From: DATBVX01 sp963724625
GTDB lineage: Bacteria; Pseudomonadota; Gammaproteobacteria; Steroidobacterales; Steroidobacteraceae
Length of the DNA: 64,000 bases
Direction of reading: 5' to 3'
Assembly: GCA_963724625.1 (NCBI GenBank)
Contig: CAVRVO010000029.1
Location: forward strand, 186,001-250,000
The notes beneath the pieces were generated by a model, which was given only the letters and a program-made list of their open reading frames with translations, did no database searches and had not been told where the DNA came from. This document shows positions 56,902 to 64,000 of the stretch, in pieces. A program made the position numbers and the translations under genes. Within the stretch, counting starts at the first letter, position 1. Each line of letters begins with the position of its first letter.

Positions 56902-58023
56902 ATGAACAAGGTCATCACCATCAATCTGAACGGCAATGCGTATCAGCTCGATGAGGCGGGTTACGAGGCGCTGCGCACCTATCTCGACGATGCTGCTGCG
57001 CGACTCAAGGACAATCCTGATCGGGCCGAGATCCTCCTCGATCTCGAGCAGGCGATCGGCGAGAAATGTCAGCGCTACCTCGGTTCGCACAAGAACGTCG
57101 TCAGCGCCGTCGAAGTGAGGCAGATCATCAGCGACATGGGGCCGGTCAACGGCGGCGCCGGGAACGACGACGAGGCACGTACCAACGCAAAGTCCGAGCC
57201 GCAAGGCTCGCGCCCCGCGGACGGTGGGGCACCGAAGCGCCTGTACCAGGTGCGCGAAGGCGCACTGATCAGCGGCGTCTGTAATGGATTGGCAGCGTAC
57301 TTCAATATCGATGTGTCCGTCGTCCGCGTACTCTTCGTCGTGCTCGCGCTCGGCACTACGGGCGCATGGATCCTGGTGTACGTCGTGATGATGTTCGTGA
57401 TTCCCTACGCGGAAACATCGGAGGAACGGGCTGCCGCGCGCGGCTTGCCCTTCAACGCCCAGCAACTGGTGGAAACCGCGAAGCGCCACTACAACGAATT
57501 CCGTGATGGCCGGCACTGGCGGCGCGCGTGGCGGCGACGCAACCGCGCCTGGCGGCGTGAACAGCGACATTCCATGCGCCAGCAATGGACTCACGGCCAG
57601 GCCGGGCCACAACTGGCGCCCGGGTATGCGACTCAGGTGTTCGCCGGATTCATGGTTCCAGTGTTCGGAATACTCAGAGCCGCCGTATTTGTGATCTGGG
57701 TTCTGACCGTGATCTCTCTGGTGACGACGGGCCTGATTTTCGGCTGGCCGTTGCCCAGTGGCATTCCGCTGTGGGCCGGACTGCTGATAGTGATCTTCCT
57801 GTATGTGGCGGTCGCCGGCCCCATTCGTCTCGCGAGCCGGGTCTCGTACTCCGCGGCGTCGGGCCACAACTATGGATGGTATGCGGCGGGCGACAGCCTT
57901 CTGTGGCTTGGCTTCACGATCGTGTTCTTCTGGCTCGCTTATCACTACGTGCCCGGCATACAGGTGATGCTGCACAAACTACCGGTGTTCTGGAGCGATC
58001 TGCAGGTAGTGTGGAGAACCTGA
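56902..58023 (+). CDS. PspC-domain membrane protein
   Basis: 373 residues. The N-terminal ~85 residues form a helical domain common next to PspC (ITINLNGNAYQLDEAGYEAL). The PspC domain occurs at about 112-170 (KRLYQVREGALISGVCNGLA, AAYFNIDVSVVRVLFVVLAL, VYVVMMFVIPYAE). A highly basic linker (HWRRAWRRRNRAWRREQR) leads to four more transmembrane helices. It follows PadR, a common envelope-stress pair, and probably senses or stabilises membrane state. Confidence 0.9.
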   Translation: MNKVITINLNGNAYQLDEAGYEALRTYLDDAAARLKDNPDRAEILLDLEQAIGEKCQRYLGSHKNVVSAVEVRQIISDMGPVNGGAGNDDEARTNAKSEPQGSRPADGGAPKRLYQVREGALISGVCNGLAAYFNIDVSVVRVLFVVLALGTTGAWILVYVVMMFVIPYAETSEERAAARGLPFNAQQLVETAKRHYNEFRDGRHWRRAWRRRNRAWRREQRHSMRQQWTHGQAGPQLAPGYATQVFAGFMVPVFGILRAAVFVIWVLTVISLVTTGLIFGWPLPSGIPLWAGLLIVIFLYVAVAGPIRLASRVSYSAASGHNYGWYAAGDSLLWLGFTIVFFWLAYHYVPGIQVMLHKLPVFWSDLQVVWRT

Positions 58024-58031
58024 TCGCTCCG

Positions 58032-58382
58032 TCATTTCCCCGACTCGAGGTGGAACCGCTGCAGCACACGGTGAAACATCGGCGCCAGGATCGCGCCAGC
58101 AGCGGTCAGGAACACGATACCCGAGAACAGCGCATACAGCGCCGCGAAGATCTTTGCGCCGGTCGAAGTGAGCGGATCGATTTCACCCATTCCGGTCAGA
58201 ATCATCGCGGCGTTGAGCAGCGCATCGATCCAATCGAGCTCCGCGATGAAGTGATAACCGAGAATGCCGATGACGAGTCCCGCGGCAAGCAGCGTACACG
58301 CCAGGCGGAGGCCGCGAAAATACTTGCGGTTGAACGGGTGAGAAGGCTGGTCGTCCACTTGAGATTGAGTTTTGCTTGTCAT
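58032..58382 (-). CDS. small membrane protein, function unknown
   Basis: 116 residues, 2-3 transmembrane helices (LACTLLAAGLVIGILGYHFI, FAALYALFSGIVFLTAAGAI). The middle contains LLNAAMILTGMGEIDPLTST, which recalls the selectivity-filter loop region of small two-helix ion-channel-like proteins without the exact TVGYG. It is convergent with the PspC gene (8-base gap) and 15 bases after the stop of the adjacent PLP enzyme gene. Confidence 0.7.
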   Translation of the reverse strand: MTSKTQSQVDDQPSHPFNRKYFRGLRLACTLLAAGLVIGILGYHFIAELDWIDALLNAAMILTGMGEIDPLTSTGAKIFAALYALFSGIVFLTAAGAILAPMFHRVLQRFHLESGK

Positions 58383-58397
58383 CGGGTCCCCCACCGC

Positions 58398-59564
58398 TCA
58401 GGACAGTTCCAGCGCCTGACGCAGGTCCGCAATCAGGTCCTCAGGATCTTCGATGCCAACGGAGAGCCGCACCGTACTATCCGAAACACTTGCAAGCGCG
58501 GCCTGCGCGGCACTCAGGTCGCGATTGCGCAGCAGCTGTGGCGGCATCACCAGCGATTCGGTTGAGCCCAGGCTCGCCGCCCTGGCGAACAGGCGCACTG
58601 CATCGGCAAAGCGTCCGCCGCTTTCCGCGCCACCTCGGATGTCGAAACTGACGATGCTGCCGAAATCGTGCATCTGGGCGCGAGCCAGGGCGTGCTGCGG
58701 ATGTGTCTCGAGGCCGGGATAGAAAACCCGCGTGACGTTCGCATGCCCGGCGAGAAATCGCGCCACCTGCATCGCGTTCGCGGCCTGCTCGCGACAGCGC
58801 AGGAAGTACGTTTTCAAGCCACGCAAAATCAGGAATGCTGCATGCGGATCAAGGAACGCGCCCAAGGTAACGAAGTCGGTCCGCATCGCCTTGATCAATT
58901 CCGTTCGCGCTATCACCGCGCCACCCATGACGTCGCCGTGCCCGGAGGCATATTTGGTCAGGCTGTGCACGAAGATATCGACATCGTACTGGCCGTGGTT
59001 ATGAAAGCCGGCAAACGTGTTATCGAGCAGCGTCAACGCCCCGTGTGCGCGCGCCGCCCGTGTCAGACGCGCGATATCGGCGATCTTGGTGACAGGATTG
59101 GTCGGGCTTTCGAACACGACCAGGCGGGTTGGCTTCTGCGCCAGCGTTTGCTCGACACCGTCGAGATCCTCGATCGACAGCAGCGTGTGGCTGACGCCGA
59201 AGCGCCCGAGCAGGCGCCTGATCAGGTGCCGTGTCGGCGGATAAGAGTCAATGAAGCACAACACATGATCGCCTTGCTTGAGCAGCGCCAGCAGGCAATG
59301 CCCCATTGCCGCCACGCCCGAACTCGTCACCAATGCCTCGTCGCGCCCCTGCAACTCCGCGAGGAGCATTTCCAGCTGTCTCAATGTCGGATTGGAGCGG
59401 CGCGAATAGAAGAAGCCGGGTCGCTCGCCGCGCAGATTGCGCTGCGTCTCCTCGGTGGTATCGAACTCGAACTTGACCGACTGGTAGATCGGCGCCACAA
59501 GTGAGTGGTTGTCGGGTGGCAGCTCGACCTGTGGCGGATGGTTGACGCGCGTGGGCTTTTTCAT
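58398..59564 (-). CDS. Cys/Met-metabolism PLP-dependent enzyme
   Basis: 388 residues; ATG start 47 bases from the divergent acyl-CoA dehydrogenase. Family features are LVAPIYQSVKFEFDTTEET, ERPGFFYSRRSNPTLRQLE, SSGVAAMGHCLLALLKQGDH, VFESPTNP and the PLP lysine in SLTKYASGHGDVMGG. It belongs with cystathionine gamma-synthase/gamma-lyase-type enzymes; which reaction cannot be read. It fits sulfur or methionine metabolism, with the sulfate-uptake locus 10 kb away. Confidence 0.9.
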   Translation of the reverse strand: MKKPTRVNHPPQVELPPDNHSLVAPIYQSVKFEFDTTEETQRNLRGERPGFFYSRRSNPTLRQLEMLLAELQGRDEALVTSSGVAAMGHCLLALLKQGDHVLCFIDSYPPTRHLIRRLLGRFGVSHTLLSIEDLDGVEQTLAQKPTRLVVFESPTNPVTKIADIARLTRAARAHGALTLLDNTFAGFHNHGQYDVDIFVHSLTKYASGHGDVMGGAVIARTELIKAMRTDFVTLGAFLDPHAAFLILRGLKTYFLRCREQAANAMQVARFLAGHANVTRVFYPGLETHPQHALARAQMHDFGSIVSFDIRGGAESGGRFADAVRLFARAASLGSTESLVMPPQLLRNRDLSAAQAALASVSDSTVRLSVGIEDPEDLIADLRQALELS

Positions 59565-59574
59565 GACTCGGCAG

Positions 59575-59582
59575 ATTATAAT
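59575..59582. promoter_or_regulatory. palindromic -10 (ATTATAAT) shared by divergent genes
   Basis: ATTATAAT reads as TATAAT on both strands. It sits in the 47-base gap between the PLP enzyme (minus) and the acyl-CoA dehydrogenase (plus). The minus transcript would start within about 5 bases of its ATG, so it would be nearly leaderless. No clear -35 was found on either side. Confidence 0.4.
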
Positions 59583-59611
59583 GTGCGGCCTCTTACCGCG
59601 CGGACCAATCC

Positions 59612-60775
59612 ATGGACTTTAGATTCACCGATGAGCAGCTGATGATCCAGGCGATAGCGCGCGAGTTCGCGCAGAACGAGATCGTGCCCATAGCCGCGCG
59701 GCATGATGCCAGCGGCGAGTTCCCCTCGGCCACCATTGCCAAGGCGGGCGAGCTCGGATTCATGGGCATCGAGGTGCCCGAAGAATATGGCGGTGCAGGG
59801 CTCGATCCGCTCAGTTTCGTGCTGGTCATGGAAGAGATCGCCGCGGCGGATGCCGCGCACTCGACCATCGTCTCGGTAAACAACTCGCTCTACTGCAACG
59901 GCATCCTGCAATTCGGGACCGAGCGACAGAAGCACGAGTACGTCACCCCGATCGCGAGCGGCAAAGAGGTCGGCTGCTATGGCCTCACCGAACCGCAGTC
60001 CGGTTCCGATGCGAGCGCCATGCGCACCCGGGCCATCCTTTCGAAGGACGGCACTCACTACGTGATCAACGGCAAGAAGTCGTGGATCACCTCGGGCCCA
60101 GTGGCGCGCTACATGGTGCTGTTTGCCACCACGCAGCCGGAAAAGAAGACCAAGGGCATCACGGCCTTCATCATCGATACTCAGCAGAAGGGCTACGTCC
60201 GCGGCAAGACCGAGCCCAAGCTCGGCATCCGCGCCTCCGCTACCTGTGAAGTTGAACTCGTTGACTACCGGTGTCCGATCGAGAATCGCCTCGGCGAAGA
60301 AGGCCAGGGATTCCTGGTCGCCATGACGATCCTCGATGCCGGGCGCGTCGGCATCGCCGCCCAGGCAACCGGCATCGCGCGCGCTGCGTACGATGCGTCG
60401 GTGCAATTCGCCCGCGACCGGCAGGCATTCGGGGCGCCGATCGGCACCTTTCAGATGATCCAGGCGAAGCTCGCCGACATGAAATGCCGGCTCGAGGCCT
60501 CACGCCTGCTGACTTACCGCGCGGCGTGGAACAAGCACGAAGCGGCCATCGCCGGCCGTCGCAACACGCTTGAGGCCAGCACCGCCAAGCTCTTCGCCTC
60601 GGAAGCGGCGATGTACATCACCCACCAGGCTGTACAGATTCACGGCGGGATGGGTTTCAGCAAGGAGATGCCCCTCGAGCGCTATTTCCGTGACGCCAAG
60701 ATCACCGAAATCTACGAAGGCACCAGTGAGATCCAGCGCCTCGTGATTGCGCGCCACGAGACCGGGCTACGCTGA
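59612..60775 (+). CDS. acyl-CoA dehydrogenase
   Basis: 387 residues. FAD-flavin motifs are YGLTEPQSGSDASAMRTRA, WITSGPVARYMVLFATT, and the C-terminal HGGMGFSKEMPLERYFRDAK with the catalytic Glu in ITEIYEGTSEIQRLV. It oxidises acyl-CoA thioesters in beta-oxidation, electrons going to ETF. The chain-length preference cannot be read. The stop is 6 bases before the nested inverted repeat. Confidence 0.94.
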   Translation: MDFRFTDEQLMIQAIAREFAQNEIVPIAARHDASGEFPSATIAKAGELGFMGIEVPEEYGGAGLDPLSFVLVMEEIAAADAAHSTIVSVNNSLYCNGILQFGTERQKHEYVTPIASGKEVGCYGLTEPQSGSDASAMRTRAILSKDGTHYVINGKKSWITSGPVARYMVLFATTQPEKKTKGITAFIIDTQQKGYVRGKTEPKLGIRASATCEVELVDYRCPIENRLGEEGQGFLVAMTILDAGRVGIAAQATGIARAAYDASVQFARDRQAFGAPIGTFQMIQAKLADMKCRLEASRLLTYRAAWNKHEAAIAGRRNTLEASTAKLFASEAAMYITHQAVQIHGGMGFSKEMPLERYFRDAKITEIYEGTSEIQRLVIARHETGLR

Positions 60776-60780
60776 CGCGA

Positions 60781-60900
60781 CGCCGGGGTTCAATTGGGTG
60801 GGCGCTTTCGAGACCGTGAAAAACATGGACGTTTTTCACGGAGCCTACGGGAACGTATTTACGGCGTTCTCGAAAGCGCCCACCCAATTGGACCCCGGCG
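60781..60900. repeat. 120-bp nested inverted repeat between convergent genes
   Basis: Outer arms at 60781-60813 and 60868-60900 are 33 bp with one mismatch. The inner hairpin is perfect over 11 bp: CCGTGAAAAAC (60814-60824), a six-base loop, GTTTTTCACGG (60831-60841). A further 26-base unpaired stretch follows. The layout resembles small mobile intergenic elements (MITE/REP-like). It lies between the acyl-CoA dehydrogenase and the aminotransferase, so it could also act as a bidirectional terminator. Confidence 0.85.
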
Positions 60901-60991
60901 AAGCCTGAGCGTTAGCGATGGGCTCGCGGCGAATCCTGAGGTGATTGCAGATTGGCTTCGCGCGCACTCTGCGTTCAGCGTGTGGCTGCGC

Positions 60992-62146
60992 TCACCGTTT
61001 GCACCACTGGCGCAAACGCTCGGCCCCCTGGCGCAGGGTCTCATCGCGCTTAGCGAAGCAGAAACGCACCACCGTGAGCTTCGGCGGGTGCTGATAGAAC
61101 GGGGCCAGTGGAATCGTGGCGACGCCTGCTTCGCGCAGCAATCTGTCCGCAAAGACCATGTCGTCTTCGCCGCTCAATGCCGAGAAATCGAGAAGCTGAA
61201 AGTAGGCGCCCTGGGCTGGCGTCCACGTGAAACCTGAACCCTCGAGCAGCCCACAGAAGAGATCGCGCTTGCGGGCGAAGAATCCCGGCAGCTCCGCGAT
61301 CCGCTGCGGGTAGCTCCGCAGGTACTCGGCAATCGCATGCTGAACGGGCGTGAAGACTGCGAAGGTATTGAACTGGTGCGCCTTGCGGAATTCGCTCGTC
61401 AGCGCAGGGGGCGCCACGCAATAGCCGAGCCGCCACCCGGTCGCGTGGAAGGTCTTGCCAAACGAAAACGCCGCAAACGCGCGGGCCCTCAGCTCCGGAT
61501 GACTCAACACCGACACATGCTGGCGTCCGTCGAGGACCAGGTGCTCGTAGACCTCGTCTGACAGCAGCAGCGCATTCGTGCCTCGCAACAGCTGCGCGAG
61601 TGTGTCGAGGTCGCGGCGCTCGAGAACTCGGCCAGCAGGGTTGTGGGGATTGTTGAGGAAGACGAGCCGGGTGCGCGGCGAAAGCGCGGCCCTCAGCCGT
61701 TCCCACGGCATGTCGAAATCGGGCAGCTCGAGAGGGACGTGGATGCAGCGCCCGCCAGCGAGACGCACCGCCGGGTCGTACGAGTCGTAGGCAGGATCGA
61801 ACACGATCGCCTCATCGCCCGGAGCGATGCAACAACTGGCGGCCGAAAACAGCGCCTCCGTACCCCCGACGGTGACGGTGATTTCCTGGTCCGCATCAGC
61901 CTTTACGCCCTGGGTATGCTCGAGCTTGCGTGCAATCTCCTGTCTCAGCTCCGGCACGCCCATCATCGGCGCGTACTGGTTGCGTCCGGCGCGCACGTAC
62001 TTGTCGAGCAGGTCGCAGAGCTCCGGAGCAATGTCGTAGTCTGGAAAACCCTGTGCGAGATTGATCGCGCCCAGTTCCTGGGCACGCTGAGTCATGACAG
62101 TGAAGATTGTCGTTCCTACATCGGGAAGCTTGGAAGAGAACGGCAT
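60992..62146 (-). CDS. class I/II PLP aminotransferase (methionine aminotransferase YbdL-like)
   Basis: 384 residues from the ATG that removes an unrelated N-terminal extension. It shows the fold-type-I pattern: NLAQGFPDYDIAPELCDLLD, GRNQYAPMMGVPELRQEIA, NNPHNPAGR, SDEVYEHLVLDG and the PLP lysine in SFGKTFHATGWRLGYCV. Similar enzymes transaminate methionine or kynurenine. It is the last gene of a minus-strand run starting with the polyamine permeases; 7 bases from ppgK. Confidence 0.9.
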   Translation of the reverse strand: MPFSSKLPDVGTTIFTVMTQRAQELGAINLAQGFPDYDIAPELCDLLDKYVRAGRNQYAPMMGVPELRQEIARKLEHTQGVKADADQEITVTVGGTEALFSAASCCIAPGDEAIVFDPAYDSYDPAVRLAGGRCIHVPLELPDFDMPWERLRAALSPRTRLVFLNNPHNPAGRVLERRDLDTLAQLLRGTNALLLSDEVYEHLVLDGRQHVSVLSHPELRARAFAAFSFGKTFHATGWRLGYCVAPPALTSEFRKAHQFNTFAVFTPVQHAIAEYLRSYPQRIAELPGFFARKRDLFCGLLEGSGFTWTPAQGAYFQLLDFSALSGEDDMVFADRLLREAGVATIPLAPFYQHPPKLTVVRFCFAKRDETLRQGAERLRQWCKR

Positions 62147-62153
62147 GAGACGC

Positions 62154-62885
62154 TCAGTGGTTAGCAGCGAGGGCGGCACCCACGATGCCGGCATGCGCGC
62201 GAAAGCGTGCCGGCTGAATTTCAACCCGGGACTTCAAGAAGGCGCCGAACTGCGAAAAATGCTCGGTCACTCCCCCGCCAATGATGAACAGGTCCGGCCA
62301 GAACAGGGCCTGATAGGCAGCCAGCACGGGGTTCACTCGACTCGCCCACTTGCGCCAGTCGAGCTTCTCGACGGTACGAGCGCGCCCCGACGCGTATTGC
62401 TCGACTTCGACGCCGCCGAGCTCCAGATGACCGAGCTCGGTGTTGGGCAGGAGTTTGCCGTCGATGAACAGCGCCGTACCGATGCCGGTGCCAAAAATCA
62501 GGACCATCACCGTACCACGGCGGCCGCGCCCGGCGCCGAGCTCCATTTCGGCGATGCCTGCCGCGTCACCATCATTCAGGAGCGTGATGGGTCGATTCAG
62601 GCGCTTGGCAATGACCGCCTCTGCGGGCGCGCCGATCCAGCTTTCATCGATGTTGGCCGCGGTCCAGGTGACCCCACCCTTCACTACAGTGGGTACCGCG
62701 ATTCCGATGGGGCCATTAGCGCCAAGCTGCGAGGTCAACCCGGCGATCGCATCGGCCACGGCCATGGTTGTGGCGGGCTGGGGTGTCTGGATCGTGGCAG
62801 GCGCCTGAGCCAGGTCGCCCGAAGAGATATTCACCGGGGCGCCCTTGATGGAGCTGCCACCGACATCGAACCCGAGACGGATCAT
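62154..62885 (-). CDS. ppgK: polyphosphate glucokinase
   Basis: 243 residues. ROK-like kinase motifs: phosphate-1 FDVGGSSIKGAPV, DESWIGAPAE, NDGDAAGIAE, GTGIGTALFIDG and the glucose-contacting ELGHLELGG. It phosphorylates glucose with polyphosphate (and usually ATP). The start touches the stop of the polyamine permease gene, a tight but functionally odd operon. Confidence 0.9.
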   Translation of the reverse strand: MIRLGFDVGGSSIKGAPVNISSGDLAQAPATIQTPQPATTMAVADAIAGLTSQLGANGPIGIAVPTVVKGGVTWTAANIDESWIGAPAEAVIAKRLNRPITLLNDGDAAGIAEMELGAGRGRRGTVMVLIFGTGIGTALFIDGKLLPNTELGHLELGGVEVEQYASGRARTVEKLDWRKWASRVNPVLAAYQALFWPDLFIIGGGVTEHFSQFGAFLKSRVEIQPARFRAHAGIVGAALAANH

Positions 62886-63725
62886 TTATTCGTTCGCTGC
62901 GAGCGCCATCTGCACGTCGCGCTGCCGGATACGCTCCTGGCGCTGCATCCAAAACGCCGAGGCCACGATCCCGACGGTCACGATCAGCACCAGTATGGTA
63001 GCAAGCGCATTGATGTCGGGGCTCACACCGAGGCGAACTTTCGAGAAGATGAGCATGGGCAGTGTCGTCGAGCCCGGGCCGGAAACGAAACTCGTGATGA
63101 CCAGATCGTCCCACGAGAGCGTGAATGCCAGCAACCATCCCGAAATTATCGCCGGCAGGATGATCGGCAGCGTGATGACGAAGAATACCTTGGCCGGCCT
63201 TGCGCCGAGGTCCATGGCCGCTTCTTCCAGCGCCTCGTCAAAGGTGGTGAGGCGCGACTGAACTACGACCGTGACGTACGCCATCGAGAACGTGATGTGC
63301 GCCAGCGTGATGGTGGTGACCCCACGACCCTGCGGCCAGCCGAACGCCTGCTCCATCGCCACGAACAGCAACAGGAGCGAGAGGCCAGTGATCACTTCCG
63401 GCATCACCAGCGGTGCAGTCGTCATCCCGGACAGTAGCGTGCGCCCCTTGAAGCGGCCGAACCGCGCCAGTACCAGTCCGGCTACGGTGCCGAGAATTAC
63501 GGCACCAGTCGCATTGAGGCTTGCAATCTTGATGCTCAGTTTCGCGGCATTGAGCATCTGCGAGTCATGGAAGAGCTCCGCATACCATTTGGTCGAGAAG
63601 CCCGCCCACACGGTGACCAGCTTCGAGGAGTTGAAGGAGAACACGACCATGGACAGGATCGGCACGTACAGGAACGCGAACCCGAACGCGAGCATGGTCA
63701 GCACGAAGAAGGAGCGTCGCGGCAT
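62886..63725 (-). CDS. potI: polyamine ABC transporter permease PotI
   Basis: 279 residues with six helices. The EAA loop LEEAAMDLGARPAKVFFVIT is followed by LPIILPAIISGWLLAFTLSW; the DDLVITSFVSGPGSTTLPML region is typical of PotC/PotI. The start overlaps the PotH stop (TGATG). It imports putrescine or spermidine with PotH and an ATPase encoded outside the window. Confidence 0.9.
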   Translation of the reverse strand: MPRRSFFVLTMLAFGFAFLYVPILSMVVFSFNSSKLVTVWAGFSTKWYAELFHDSQMLNAAKLSIKIASLNATGAVILGTVAGLVLARFGRFKGRTLLSGMTTAPLVMPEVITGLSLLLLFVAMEQAFGWPQGRGVTTITLAHITFSMAYVTVVVQSRLTTFDEALEEAAMDLGARPAKVFFVITLPIILPAIISGWLLAFTLSWDDLVITSFVSGPGSTTLPMLIFSKVRLGVSPDINALATILVLIVTVGIVASAFWMQRQERIRQRDVQMALAANE

Positions 63726-64000
63726 CAGCGGTGCGCGACCATCTGCCGGCCCTGGAAGTATTGGAACACCATGATCGGCACCACCAGCAGCAGCAGCATC
63801 GCAATCGCGACTGCGCTCGCCACCGGCCAGTCACGGTTATTGAAGAATTCATTCCATAACACCTTGCCGATCATCAGCGAATCCGGCCCGCCGAGGAGCG
63901 AGGGAATCACGAATTCACCGACAGCCGGAATGAACACCAGCATCGCGCCGGCGATGATGCCGGACATGGAGAGCGGCAGTGTGATCTTGAAGAATGCTTT
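63725..64000 (-). CDS. potH: polyamine ABC transporter permease PotH, 5' end beyond window
   Basis: The C-terminal 91 residues are visible, running off the right edge. They show the KITLPLSMSGIIAGAMLVF region just after the EAA loop, AVGEFVIPSLLGGPDSLMI, and the final helix VAIAMLLLLVVPIMVFQYF. It forms the channel with PotI. The remainder of the operon lies to the right. Confidence 0.88.
   Translation of the reverse strand, partial: KAFFKITLPLSMSGIIAGAMLVFIPAVGEFVIPSLLGGPDSLMIGKVLWNEFFNNRDWPVASAVAIAMLLLLVVPIMVFQYFQGRQMVAHR

Overview
The window is high-GC bacterial chromosome, densely packed with envelope genes. A gammaproteobacterium, perhaps of the Steroidobacteraceae/Nevskiales type, is the best guess. 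The pointers are an adjacent icd-aceK pair, an ECF sigma factor overlapping a Ser/Thr kinase with TPRs, SYLF and HupE/UreJ proteins, a polyphosphate glucokinase and many TlpA/TPR/cytochrome c lipoproteins. No rRNA, tRNA, CRISPR, phage or IS transposase was seen.

Region 1-16 kb is the most distinctive part: an envelope redox and outer-membrane locus. The minus strand carries a TPR protein, a coiled-coil periplasmic protein, a TlpA thioredoxin, a Tat-exported DUF1501-like protein, a LamG lipoprotein with two haem motifs and a secreted one-haem-motif protein. The divergent plus strand carries a large two-haem-motif lipoprotein resembling HzsA-related proteins, an SH3-barrel protein, a second barrel lipoprotein, a second TlpA, a DUF4266 lipoprotein and a DUF3570 protein. 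ApbE flavin transferase faces them across a long inverted repeat. Two tiny secreted Pro-rich peptides follow, one with a tandem DNVPFPIPPR repeat.

Region 16-33 kb holds the ECF sigma-STPK pair, a SYLF protein, and a minus-strand operon of DUF4331 protein, Ig-like lipoprotein, TPR protein and HupE/UreJ protein. After that come an SRPBCC protein behind a triple 11-bp repeat, a TPR lipoprotein, a pirin with a berberine-bridge-enzyme remnant, a methyltransferase and small lipoproteins. Region 33-39 kb has a patatin/BamA-type phospholipase, AlaX, a broken PQQ dehydrogenase and a TPR membrane protein.

Region 39-50 kb is an anion (sulfate-type) uptake locus. An OprO/P-like porin and a sulfate-binding protein are on the plus strand. 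Facing them is a minus-strand operon of CysA (with a USP-like C-terminal extension), CysT, CysW, a histidine kinase and a response regulator. An agmatine deiminase gene lies just upstream. Region 50-64 kb has a methyltransferase, a PAP2 phosphatase, a two-component system, icd-aceK, a PadR-PspC pair, a Cys/Met-metabolism PLP enzyme divergent from an acyl-CoA dehydrogenase, a 120-bp nested inverted repeat, and a polyamine permease / polyphosphate glucokinase / aminotransferase operon that runs off the window.

Six genes between 20 and 50 kb each carry a single extra base that breaks an otherwise recognisable family member (SYLF, small lipoprotein, RIO-like kinase, PQQ dehydrogenase, histidine kinase, agmatine deiminase). 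Either the assembly has base over-calls or this segment is really decaying. Anyone using this annotation should check that first.
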